Position numbers and translations under genes: made by a program. A stretch of DNA of 32,500 bases from Halisarca cf. caerulea (lineage: Eukaryota; Porifera; Demospongiae; Chondrillida; Halisarcidae), in assembly GCA_963170055.1 (NCBI GenBank), contig CAUJGJ010000190.1, positions 1 to 32,500 on the forward strand, in the 5' to 3' direction. Under the pieces are notes generated by a model that saw only the letters and a list, made by a program, of their open reading frames with translations, made no database searches and was not told where the DNA came from. This document shows positions 1 to 10,493 of the stretch, in pieces. Numbering within the stretch: position 1 is the first letter of the stretch; every line of letters begins with the position of its first letter.

Positions 1-84
1 ACTGAAAAATGGCTGCTCTGTTTGCTAGCGTGGTTGTTAGACCGTGGAACGGTTATCAATACAAGTGCAAATTGTTGCAGTTGA

Positions 85-300
85 TCTTCTCCAGCTGCCT
101 TACAGATTTTAGTCAGATATGGAGCGTCTGATGGGGGTAAAGAATACTTGATCGATATAACGGACGAGAAAACGCACGGTATAATATACGAATCGTTCGA
201 CACTCCTGCTTCTTTGTTCTTTGCTAAGACTCCTGTGCATAGCGATGAACATAAAGGGTCGTATAGGATTTTCGCGGATTTAATTTTTCGCGGATGCCGT
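85..300 (+). other. Open frame of unknown origin next to a repeat
   Basis: A frame open from about 85 to 369 reads AALQILVRYGASDGG near its start and then ITDEKTHGIIYESFDTP. It is not low complexity and is richer in CpG than its surroundings, so it may be an exon or a piece of a transposon protein. The first part faintly resembles an ankyrin helix, which I would not rely on. It runs into a CGCGAAA-rich repeat after about 262. It occupies the place where exons 1-3 of the first fibrinogen-like gene should be, judged from the duplicated copy at 12536-13957. I do not recognise the protein. Confidence 0.25.
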
Positions 301-360
301 GCAGTACCGCGAAAACCGCGAAAGTTTAGTACCGCGAAAATTTCCGAGTGTACGGTATTT
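262..360. repeat. End of a MITE-like element with CGCGAAA repeats
   Basis: CGCGGAT/CGCGAAA motifs recur and the stretch ends in GTGTACGGTA. The same TACGGTA-type end closes the inverted-repeat elements at 31344-31555 and 31795-32003. Only one end is visible; the other may lie before the window or be lost. Confidence 0.45.
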
Positions 361-532
361 CTCACCTAACATTTTGACAGCCGACTGATATCGGTGTCAT
401 GCCACTGATGAAGACAGCATATGGTGAAAAACAATCATTAATTTTGGCTAGTGAATTAAGTACAAATCCCACCACCACAACAGGCTATCATTCTGTTCTC
501 TCTCTTGATACATGCACACATGCACTTCATAG

Positions 533-1776
533 ATGTATTGTGACATGACACTGGACGGAGGTGGGTGGAGTTTGGTCTGGAAGCACTCACCCATAGAAGT
601 TCCCAGACCTCTCAACCACAGCATGAAGTATTTCAGCAAATCGTGTGTGCCATGCTCAGACCTGGAAGCAGGATGGTGCAATGTGCCCAACAAGACCAGG
701 TTGAACCCAACAGAGATGATGATAGCAGCCTTCTACAACAAGAATGTGAGTGTGTCATGCATGGTAGTTCTCTGGCTCAGCATACTAACATGTAACGTAC
801 TGCACAGATAAGACTACATACCTTCCCTATACACACATGTTCATATACATGTACGTATGTACAGTAGTTAACATAAAAGAAATATTTTTTTTGAATTGCC
901 CCCCCCCCCCACACATGTATCTGCCTGTGCCTGAAGGGCAGTCATTGGCAATCGATAATGGATAACCAATGATCAATTGGAGACATAGGGTCTTGCTGGG
1001 GACATTACACAACCTGAAAGCATTATGGTGCAAAGCAACCGAAGAGATCTGATTTAATCCAACAGAAATGATGACAGCTGTCTACGACAGCAAGGGAGTA
1101 CACACATATTACACACAGTACCCAAGAGTACAACACACCAACAGTTGTGTGCACATGCTGTACTGTATAGTGCAGGCACCCACATGTGTAAATATACAGT
1201 GTACACATGCCTTGTTTGCTGTTTGATACATACGTATGTACTGTATATGACAATTAATGCTACTGAACAAGAATATCCCATAAAAGGGGCTACAGAATTC
1301 GGCATTTAACTGTAGCCGAGAGCCCAAAACCACACACAAAGTTAACACTGAGTCTCAGAATATCACATCAAATCCCCATACTCATGTTATAACAGAATAA
1401 TTCTCCCTGTCCGCCTGTGTAGGTAATGTACGCTTACAAGGGAATTTACAACCAGAACCTGGACACAGACTGGACAGGAGGTGCATTGGTGGACTTTCAA
1501 CGATCAAGGTCTAAAGTCGTCGACTACTGCAGAACCAACCAGGGAATACAGCCTCATCCCAGTGCAAAGTTTGCTCCGCCAGAGAACTCCTTACTGGGAA
1601 TAAGCTTTGACAAAACTACACCACAAAATGTATATGCAAATTGTGATACGTACTGGGAGACCCTGTCCAACCCCAGAGACTGCAGATGGGAGAACTGCTG
1701 TGGAAGTGGTGGTTGCACAGCCTATGGCGGATTTAAACAGCACACTCAGATGACAGTGGCCATTTTCATTCGCTAA
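533..1776 (+). CDS. Fibrinogen-like secreted protein G1, last two exons only
   Basis: Two exons can be placed: 533-745 (71 codons, phase 0) and 1423-1776 (117 residues plus TAA). They match exons 4 and 5 of the complete genes and are closest to G4 at 14137-14978, sharing the NHSM and KTRLNP segments and YNQNLDTDWTGG. The first codon of exon 4 is ATG where the other genes have Val. Exon 5 carries a four-residue in-frame insertion (RSRS around 1504-1515). Both exons are open with normal splice signals. Homology to the flank of G4 runs upstream to about 405 and then stops at repeat and unknown sequence, so exons 1-3, including the signal peptide, are not visible. It is either a 5'-truncated pseudogene or a gene whose upstream exons lie before the window. 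Function is inferred only from the fibrinogen-type motif [11 protein letters not shown]. Confidence 0.75.
899..911. repeat. Poly-C tract
   Basis: A run of C in intron 4 of G1, just before a CA-rich stretch. The rest of this 677-bp intron shows nothing recognisable. Confidence 0.8.
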
Positions 1777-1915
1777 ACCAACCATAGGTGAACATACGTA
1801 CATATACTCATACATACAATACAGTCTATTGGTACATATCATAATGTATGCTATGCAAGAAGAGTAGAATTATACATACAATAGATCGAAGGAAGTTAAA
1901 CCTTATATTAATGTA

Positions 1916-2075
1916 CCTCGTTAGTAAGAACACTGTTAATGAGTAATACCTGGTTAGGAAGTACAAGGCTATGATACCCCAGCCTATAACCCATAATACT
2001 AATCTATATGGTTATCAAGTACTACTGATAGTGAGTAGCAATTTGGAGGGTCCCCAGGTGTACTCACTAACGAGG
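1916..2075. mobile_element. MITE-like element with 18-bp inverted ends
   Basis: The left end CCTCGTTAGTAAGAACAC and the right end GTGTACTCACTAACGAGG are inverted repeats with two mismatches, 160 bp apart. The interior has no coding capacity. Similar AGTAAGTAC/TTAGTA sequence appears in the element at 7630-8008. Confidence 0.6.
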
Positions 2076-2226
2076 TTTGACTGTAATACATTACAGTGTG
2101 TAACTGCAAGAGACTGGCATAAATTGAGTGAACATGTGTAGAGTAGAAATTCCATTTCACTCGTGTGATCATAAGACAATAACCATACTGTAAGAGAGAC
2201 AAATACATCAATGATGGTGAGAGGTG

Positions 2227-2257
<31 letters not shown>

Positions 2258-2258
2258 G
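2227..2258. repeat. (GT)n followed by poly-G
   Basis: A short GT run changes directly into about 19 G. It lies in the non-coding interval after G1. The interval 2259-2700 shows only AT-rich sequence without a recognisable gene. Confidence 0.8.
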
Positions 2259-2717
2259 TAAGTAGCTATCATGCCTATCACATATGAGATCCCCTTACTT
2301 ACACACAAGACTATCACTTTACAATGGAAAGTTCAACAGCAAATACTGAAAAAATGCACTAGGAAATTGTAATACAGTATACACCTCATTTCAAGAACCT
2401 CAAGTGTTTACACACTGGCTATGTAGATGTCTCACACATTGTGTAGACTCCCAACCACCTCGTGTAAACTGACCAACTGCTATGTATACTATACTCAGCT
2501 GGACAGACACCACCTGGCAGAGGGTTAACTATATTCATTGCATTGGAACCAACAGGTTGAAGGTGTCAGTCCTTTTATTGTGGGTAACTGTACTTACAGT
2601 GAGGGAAGTTTATAGCTGTGAACTTGCAATAAGGGAAGTTTAAGGCTATAGTAAGTAATTCTATATAATATTATGTATGGAACTCGACTGTCTGTACAAG
2701 CATATACATGAATCCCG

Positions 2718-2737
2718 TGGTGATTGTGCAATCACCA
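2718..2737. repeat. 20-bp near-palindrome, copy in block 1
   Basis: TGGTGATTGTGCAATCACCA is a palindrome with one mismatched pair. The duplicated block has a perfect version at 15918-15937, and the flanks match (AGGCCT and GGAACAGAT-like sequence). Block 1 then has about 1 kb (2790-3810) that block 2 lacks. Confidence 0.6.
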
Positions 2738-3118
2738 TAATACATACACATAACATATAATAGGCCTGAGATGGACAGATATAAGCCATACAGACCAACA
2801 AACACGTCTGGTTTCCATTGCAGAACAGAGGTCTAAAAGGCCACAGACTGACCCAACATGCAACAAATCCTACTTTTAAGATTGAGACACTTACACTAAA
2901 ATGTAATTTGTCTTGTTTTTCACTGGAGATGTTCATTTTCTCTGGTGTTCCATTGGCCTGCCTAAGCTTCAAATACCAGCAGCATGGTGGAGGGCATTTG
3001 AAGCTTCTGGCAGTTAAGCTGATGGAACTTAAGCAAACTGGCCTTTCGAACATCACATTCCAAAGCTAAGGTAGGATAGGATATTGCCACAGGATATTCA
3101 GCTGAACTTGGTTAGAAA

Positions 3119-3306
3119 GTACAGTGGAGCCTGAGTCTCTACAGTGGACACTTTAGGAATTGAAAAATGGTTTGTTATACAGAGGTCTCCACTATTCGGA
3201 GGTTATTTCTTGTACATGCCTAACTATCTATCCGGACCCACAAAAGCAGTCTGTTATAGAGAGGTTTCCGCAATTGGAGAGTTTGCTATAAGAGGTTCCA
3301 CAGTAC
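3119..3306. mobile_element. Dispersed repeat with GTACAGTGGA-type ends
   Basis: It begins GTACAGTGGAGCC and ends GGTTCCACAGTAC, which are inverted repeats with two mismatches. Inside are short GAGGTNTCC motifs. Related elements lie at 22192-22384, 25036-25224, 28645-28830 and 32182-32376. No coding capacity; probably a non-autonomous DNA element family. Confidence 0.6.
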
Positions 3307-3334
3307 CTGGAATAGTATAATAAGCATTTCTGAA

Positions 3335-3560
3335 TACCCTAAATTGAGAAATTTTCACGACCAATAATATTCGTATTTTCGCCAATTGACTCCACTCACA
3401 ATTTTTTTTGTTGTGAATATTTCTGCACATGTTCCAAAGTATAGGTATAGACAATCTATGGTGAGACTCACGAAACTTTCAGTCGCGAGCATTTCTGCCT
3501 ACCAGATTTGACCCCGATTCGTGAAATTTAATGTTCGCGAATATTTCCCGATTTAGGGTA
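3335..3560. mobile_element. 226-bp MITE with about 26-bp inverted ends
   Basis: The left end starts TACCCTAAATTGAGAAAT and the right end is the inverse of TACCCTAAATCGGGAAAT, and the match continues about eight bases further inside. The interior is rich in TTCGTGA and CGCGA motifs. It lies in the 1-kb stretch present only in block 1 of the duplication. Confidence 0.75.
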
Positions 3561-3748
3561 GTAAGTATTCCTTGCTCTCTCCCTACCTCATGTGTGTACA
3601 GAACTGAAAACAACACAGATAGTACAGTAGATACGTATTTTTCTGGCCCTTAATGGTACAGTGTACTTAGTAAGCAAGTTTTGTCTATATCACACTAAAG
3701 CATGGTAGATCAGTCAATCGGACCATTACCTCAAGACCTCGGCCAATG

Positions 3749-3994
3749 TTACCATAATAAACCTTTCAACCATGCTTCATGAATACACACTTGCATGGTA
3801 CTGCTGCATGATGAACGATACTGAAGAAAGGAAACAGCAATCGTATAAGTAGCAAAGGACTCGCATACTTCAGTGATGACTACGAGCATACATGTATGCC
3901 ACCTACATTGACAGGACTGAGAAACAGTGAAAGTCCGTATGACAGAGAACAAGAGGGCAGCGAAGAGCAAGGACCCACTGATTGTAATAGCCAT
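3749..3994 (-). CDS. Possible small secreted Cys-rich peptide (weak)
   Basis: An ATG-started frame of 81 codons begins MAITISGSLLFAALLFS, which looks like a signal peptide, and then has eight cysteines. It points away from G2, whose promoter region it precedes. The duplicated copy at about 16070-16200 keeps the hydrophobic start (MAILISGPLLFAALLFS) but meets a stop soon after the QSCQC motif. Conservation may simply reflect recent duplication. I do not recognise a family, and chance is a fair alternative. Confidence 0.2.
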   Translation of the reverse strand: MAITISGSLLFAALLFSVIRTFTVSQSCQCRWHTCMLVVITEVCESFATYTIAVSFLQYRSSCSSTMQVCIHEAWLKGLLW

Positions 3995-4531
3995 GTATGT
4001 CTGAAGGTGAGCATGAGCCATCAGTTGGCAGGAAGCCAGGATCTCTGAGGGAGAGAACATTTGGGGAAAAAGAAGGGTTCTTGAAAGTCTTGTGATCCAG
4101 CTGAGATGACCCATGATGAACCTTAATGTTTGTCTCGTCGTGGATTAATCTTGGACCCTTTCATCCACTCTGAGAGCAGAAGTCACACAACCAGAAGTGC
4201 CCCAGAGGGAAGTCTATAGCCTGTTTAAGAAGAGCAACTCACCAGCACTTTGACTACTGCATGGTGACCCACTGGGTCCTGCATTTCTAAATGGTCCCAA
4301 ATCCAGTTGGTTATTCCCAGCATCACAATGTGCTGCTGAGATTACATCAACCACCTTTTACCACATCAAAGTCAACCAAACTCATAAAAACAGAAGTAAA
4401 AGGCTCATTCTATATACAGCAGCTTGTCAAATCACCTACAGTATAGACTATAGTCTGAAGACAAACTACCCACAGTAGATAGATTTCAAGTCTTCCTGAT
4501 ATTGGAACAAGAACACTTAGTCTAGAGAACC

Positions 4532-4945
4532 ATGTTTGTCTGGGCACTTGCTCTGAGCTGTGCTCTCATCAACCTGTCAGCATCTACCGATAGTGCTGAG
4601 TGGGAGACCCATCCAGTGCAGAAGGTGAGAGTGCACACAACTAGTCTACCATGGGGTGAGGTTGGGACTGGGGACATAGGATAACTAAGTTAATTCACAA
4701 TACTAGTGTCAAGAATATAGTACTCAGAGGGTCCATATAAAATGTTGTTCATACAGGCAGTATAGCATATTCATGCATACTAATCTGTCTGTTTCTTGTA
4801 TGCATGTACAGAGACAGTCTGAATTCCTGCCAACTCGACCATGTTTAAAGAATAACGAAAGAGAAACATACTATCCACCAAACAGTAATGATCTGATGTG
4901 GATTTGTAGGAGTGGAATGTGGACACCTTACCAGTATGTGAACAT

Positions 4946-5011
<66 letters not shown>

Positions 5012-6372
5012 GGTCCGTGCGTGCGTGCGTGCGTCCGTGCGTGCATGTATGTGTGTGTATTCAAAGAGGGAGAGACAGAGGAAGGGAAGGAGGGAGGGCG
5101 CATGCGTGAGAGAGAAATGTGCTTATCTGATGAGCATAGAGAGAGGGAAAAGCTAGAAAGGGAGCAGACAAAGACTATGGGAGAAAGGTGCAAAACATAA
5201 TACTGTCTTCTATCCAATTCTACAGACTGACACCATCCATTGGCACAACAGAGAAACTACCTGCCAGGTCTTGTAAGGAGATAAGAGATGTGAAGGCCAA
5301 CGAATGTGACTGCGCTCTGAAGGATGGAATGTACTGGATCAACAAGACTGATCCGTGCACGTGTATGAAGAGACCTCCCAAGATCATCAAAGTCAGTACT
5401 GTATGTGCATGTTGGTGCAGTCATAGGTGCTGATAGACCATAATTGACACAAAATTATACAATGATGAGGTGTAAAGTTCAATAATCATCAGGTTATCAT
5501 GTACAAAGCAGAGTACATTGCAGGTATACAACGCACATATTACATAGGAAATCACAAATGCTCAGCATAAAATACATTTTAAGCACTAAAACAAACAGAA
5601 GTTTCCTAGCCATCACTGTTTTTCACTGTCTATGGTGCAGAGTACATTGTACAGACGATACACACGCTGCATGGATTCTTTTTACACCATCTCCCTTTGT
5701 AGGTCTACTGTGACATGACACTGGACGGAGGTGGGTGGAGCTTGGTCTGGAAGCACTCACCCATGGAAGTGGCCAGACCTCTCACCGAAGACATGAAGTA
5801 CTTCAGTGACTTCTACAAGCCATGCACAGACCTGGAAGCAGGATGGTGCAATGTACCCAACAAGAGCTGTTTTGACCCAACAGAGATGATGATAGTAGCC
5901 TACCACAACAAGAATGTAAGTTATATAATTATACTTATATATGCCAATAAAAGATCGATTCAGAAGGTTACTGTGAGTAATGACAGTAATAGTATTGATG
6001 GTATGCTTGTCAATCTTTTTCTGGTTTAAGGTGATATACGCCTACAAAGCGATATTTAACAGGAATCTGGATTCAGACTGGACAGGAGGCATAATCAACG
6101 ACTTCAACAAGATTGTAGACCACTGCAGAGGCAACAATGGAGTGCAACCACACCCTAGCATTGCTGGAGCTGGAAGAGATCGAACAATGCTTGGGATAAA
6201 CTTTGACAAACACTCTCCCAATGATTTGTACAACAACTGTGATGTATACCATGGGACACTATCCAACCCTAGAGAGTGCAGATGGGAGAACTGCTGTCAA
6301 AGTAGTGGATGTTCAGTTTATGGAACAGTTAGACAGCATACTCAAATGACGGTAGCCATTTTTGTTCGCTGA
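4532..6372 (+). CDS. Secreted fibrinogen-like protein G2 (five exons)
   Basis: The exons are 4532-4624, 4812-4933, 5226-5391, 5703-5915 and 6031-6372. All introns are GT-AG and the phases are 0, 2, 0, 0, giving about 311 residues. Exon 1 codes for a signal peptide ([17 protein letters not shown], cleavage expected just after). Exon 2 has a short Cys/Trp segment with MWICRSGMW. Exon 3 opens the fibrinogen-type domain with SCKEIRD, then GMYWI and KIIK. Exon 4 has [12 protein letters not shown], the classical fibrinogen signature, and exon 5 has FDKHSP, CRWENCC and a QMTVAIFVR end. The rest of the domain is unlike vertebrate FReDs, so ligand and function are unknown; a secreted lectin-like or recognition role is inference. 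It is the nearest copy of G5. Exon 3 carries a two-residue insertion, giving DPCTCMK rather than DPCMK. Confidence 0.88.
4949..5058. repeat. (TG)n microsatellite in intron 2 of G2
   Basis: A pure (TG)n of about 59 bp is followed by GTGC/GTCC variants. It starts 15 bp after the exon 2 donor at 4934. G5 has the same repeat in the same place. Confidence 0.95.
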
Positions 6373-7629
6373 ACTATGTATACTGCCATAATAGAAACAC
6401 GCATCCACTCTCAAATGGATGCTAACAAACAACTAAGACATGATTGATAAATAGTAGAATAATGAAGATGTTATGTACACATTATTGTTATGAGTTTTGT
6501 ATGCACTTAACTGTGAAGTACTGGTCTACCTGAGTACACATGTATTACATGCCGTCCTATGACAATAGAGGTTGCAGTAACATCATGCATGATATAATCA
6601 ACTGCCAAAGGATTCAGTACAACCAGATACACCATGACGCCCATGGGTACACACGAACAGATAACTGTACAACTTTCGCTATGCCAAAAAACCTACACAC
6701 TTTGATATTAAATCAAATGATAAGGTTATATCTACTGTACATAATGGCCTGGGCAAGTACAAAAATCTGTAAAATTGTCCCCAAAAATACCCATCATTGT
6801 TTACATAGACGTAATGTATTACACAGTGGCACCTTCATAATCTGACACTCTGCGGGTGGCATTTTAGGTAAACTTGTTTCTATCACCAATGGGATTTCAT
6901 TCAAAGTCGTCCACAGGTTTTATGAGGTAAAATTCAAACTTTTGGCCCAGAACGGATATTTTTCATCTCAAATTGTAGCTCTAATTCGAGACTAAAGAAC
7001 ACACCAGATCTACAGCAAACAATGACTTGGATACGCATGCACTACAAGATAAGCCCTGAGTCACTTCGGTCAGAGAACATACAGTTCGCCAAAGAGTTTT
7101 CAAATCTTGGCCTACTTGGCAATCTCATTGCTCTGTCTGGAGATCAATACATCATGTTACAAGGCCTAAAACACACATTACTTAAATTTCTACCAACTGA
7201 TTCTTAAAATTCAATACACAAGGGGTAGGATTTTGATTTTAGCATTCAGGTCACTAATTACATCGGCCATGCTGGCACCCATTTGTAACATAGTCTCGTT
7301 CCCAATCCCACAACTTGTAGTATTCTATTAAGTGTATAATCAAAACACCTAAAAAGTCCCCAAACGTGTACCTGTTACATATCACAAATGAGCAACACTG
7401 CCAGCACAAACAATTAAATAAGTGAGACAAAATAAACATGTTTATAACAAAAAAGACTCATCACTTTGTTATAAACATGTTTATCCCGTCACCTATCTAT
7501 TTGCCTTGTGAACAGTGATTGCTGATTTGTCATAGCAACAGAATCTGACACACTTTTGGGACTTTTGAGGTGTTCTGATAACACTTATATGAATCCAGTT
7601 CATGACCATAGTACAATATGTCACGCAAT
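6373..7629. other. Non-coding interval after G2
   Basis: No gene is recognisable. The stretch 6720-6880, with CAGTGGCACCT and TGACACTCTG, is repeated after G5 at about 18747-18870, so it belongs to the duplicated block. A small frame at 7022-7207 has no features that support it as real. Confidence 0.5.
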
Positions 7630-8008
7630 ACAGTACAACTTGCTTAGTAAGTACTGTACCTGGTTTAGTACACACTCCTGGATAGTAAGTACTCCTCATT
7701 CTGTCCCTGTGTATACCTCATGTACATAGACCATCCCTGATAGTAAGTACCTGGTTTAGTACACACTCCTGGATAGTAAGTACTCCTCATTCTCTCCCTG
7801 TGTATACCTCATGTACATAGACCATCCCTGATAGTAAGTACCTGGTTTAGTACATACTCCTAGGTAGTAAGTACTCCTCATTTTGTCCCTGTGTATACCT
7901 CATGTACACAAACCAACCCTGATAGTAAGTACAGTACAATTTATATTAAGTACTGATTTTGTGTCCCCTTTGAGGGTTAGGGTTAGGGTACTAAGCAAGT
8001 TTGACTGT
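7630..8008. mobile_element. MITE-like element holding a 91-bp minisatellite
   Basis: The left end ACAGTACAACTTGCTTAGTA and the right end, inverse of ACAGTCAAACTTGCTTAGTAC, form imperfect inverted repeats. The interior is a minisatellite (7659-7931) of three 91-bp copies with CCTGGTTTAGTACA and CCTCATGTACA. Near the right end it has GGGTTAGGGTTAGGG, a short telomere-like run that is probably chance. Confidence 0.65.
7659..7931. repeat. 91-bp tandem repeat, three copies
   Basis: Copies start at 7659, 7750 and 7841 and are nearly identical, with differences such as CACACTCC versus CATACTCC. They form the core of the surrounding inverted-repeat element. Confidence 0.85.
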
Positions 8009-8169
8009 ACACATACATAGAACAGAATCTAGGGGAGCGCCAACCTCGTCCCAAAGAGCGTGGACAACCTAATGAGCAAATCACTTTGAATGGATAAATG
8101 TACTGTATACACTAGGATAGTGGTCACCTATCAAATTTATGAAGATACGATGCATGAGTGGATGAGTCT

Positions 8170-8173
8170 TTGT

Positions 8174-8235
<62 letters not shown>

Positions 8236-8246
8236 GTGTGTGTGCG
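8170..8246. repeat. (TG)n microsatellite
   Basis: Nearly pure TG dinucleotides in the interval between G2 and G3. Confidence 0.95.
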
Positions 8247-8423
8247 TAAGCGCAAGTCCAAGTGGAAATACCACACAAACTACCTTTGTACAATAAGCAA
8301 ATGTGAGCAGAGAAAATAGCATACAGGGATACTCATTTTATAAAGAAACAACTTCTGAATCACAATTGTCAAGTGATTCGTGACTTTTACAAAAGCAGGG
8401 TACAGAGCTAGCATTTCCAACTA

Positions 8424-8612
8424 CAGTCAGACCTTACTTATCCACACACAGCCGTTCTGGACGAAATTGTGGATAAAGTGAGAGAAACGGGTAAGTGAGG
8501 GAGTAGTAGTATAGTGTACAGTAGGATTATTGCAGATTTGTTCCAGTAAAAACTACCGCGGAAGGTGAGGGAACTGGATACATGATGTGCATATAAGTGA
8601 TGTTTCACTATA
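8424..8612. repeat. Dispersed repeat of the ACAGTC/TTATCCA type
   Basis: It begins ACAGTCAGACCTTACTTATCC and ends near TGTTTCACTATAA. Its middle has GTGGATAAAGTGAG. It resembles the element at 23831-24012. No coding capacity. Confidence 0.4.
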
Positions 8613-8785
8613 ATAATAGAATGGTATGTCTTTTCAGATTAGCTAGATAGCAGTACATATAATAAATGGCACTGATAGCTGCCGAGACCTCACCTCCTGG
8701 ATCTGCATGAAGGGAGACAGCTGGATACAAGTACATACATCATTCAAAATTTAGCACTATGGGATGTATTGCACATTTGATGAAA

Positions 8786-8830
8786 AGTCAAAGGTCACGC
8801 AATAGAAACAATTATAAGACAGTTATAAAA
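8786..8830 (+). promoter_or_regulatory. Candidate core promoter of G3
   Basis: TATAAAA lies at 8824-8830, about 106 bp before the G3 start codon. AGTCAAAGGTCA, a nuclear-receptor DR1-like arrangement, lies at about 8787-8798. The paralogue G4 also has a TATA box preceded by AGGTCA half-sites. This is a match to consensus only. Confidence 0.35.
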
Positions 8831-8935
8831 CCAATAAAATCTGCTCCTCTTCTGCACTTCTCTGAGAACATTGAAAGTATTATCATAATATATAGTTCAT
8901 CTACAACAGTGAATCTCAGTGCTAAACTACTCACT

Positions 8936-9753
8936 ATGTGGACTGCAGTGTATGTGTTCTGTTGCTTGTTGGCTGTGTGGAACTGTGCACTGGTAGGAGC
9001 CAGTGATACCAGACATGAAGTACAGAAGGTGAGAGGTGTCCTCAGTGAGTAAATGAGGGACCGCTTTAGCACATTCTGTCATCAAATACCGTACATATAC
9101 CCTCAGTACTGCAGTGTGGTCATGATTAATATTGTACATACCATTATCTCTGCTGCATTACTGTCTGGAAATTGTTACTGCATTACTACAGCATATTACT
9201 ACAGTATCCAAGCTGAAATATACCATATAGGCACTACAGCAATTTTTTGCAGGGTGTATATTTCACTAATGAAGAACTTAGCTGTAATTCGTGATTTTAG
9301 TTTCGTTTATGGACCAATCCCAACTATATATTAGACAAACATTCTATGTATCTAACCAAATATTTGTGATTTAATTTTCGTAAATGCAGGCTCATTTGCG
9401 TAAATTGTGATAATAAAGTCCCACAAAAATCAGCACCTATACGGTATATTGTAGTTGCATGAGAGCGAAAATAATGCAAATGTTTACCACTACATGCACT
9501 GTACACTCTTGTACGCCCACTATGCAGCAAACTTCATGTGCATACTAACACATGTTTAACTCTGTCTAATTGTACACTTCATGATGTAGAGGTCCACCAC
9601 TACTCCAGTGCCGAGACCTTACACCAAATGTACATCAAAAAACGATGGAGCAACATCACAGAACACCATACATGGAGACTTTGTGTGGATCTGTAGAGGA
9701 GGGGACTGGCTACCCTTCAAGTGAGATATGGACAAGAAGTACACACACATACA

Positions 9754-9820
<67 letters not shown>

Positions 9821-10375
9821 ACACCAGAGCTCGAAAATACAACCGGACATCGGACATTTTCCGATCATTTTCAGTAAATTTCCGGATGTTATCCACTTTG
9901 TCAGGACATTGTGTCTGCTCAAAGGAAGTGTTTATGGCTGTAGGAGGCTGTCATTGTTCAGGTGACAGGTTTGTGGCCTGTCACTTTCTGCTATTAATTA
10001 GGTAGTGGCACCATAGGATAGAAACAGCTGTATAGTAGCCTTGCAGTTCAAAACAGCCTCTCCAAAGTGTTTTTGGACACTGGTGCTTTAAAAGCACCAG
10101 TGTGCACAAAGCCTTTTCACTTACATTGAAAGCAATACTATTGTTTTATGACTGGGGAAATGCTAAATTGCTACTGCACATAGTATGCAAATACCAGAAA
10201 CTGCATATGTATGCTGGCTTACAACTGCATACATGGTAGCAGGGAGAAGCTAGCAAAGTATGTGATTACATGCTTTTAGTCAAATTATCATGTCCGATCA
10301 ATATGCAAATGTCTGGGCATCCTTTAGTTTGTCTGGACATTATGTCCAGACACTTCCAAAAAGTTATCGTGAGCT

Positions 10376-10447
<72 letters not shown>

Positions 10448-10452
10448 ACACA

Positions 10453-10493
<41 letters not shown>

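Noticed and set aside
7973..7990. Telomere-like GGGTTAGGGTTAGGG
   Set aside because: Only about two and a half units inside a MITE-like element; no longer array or chromosome-end context.
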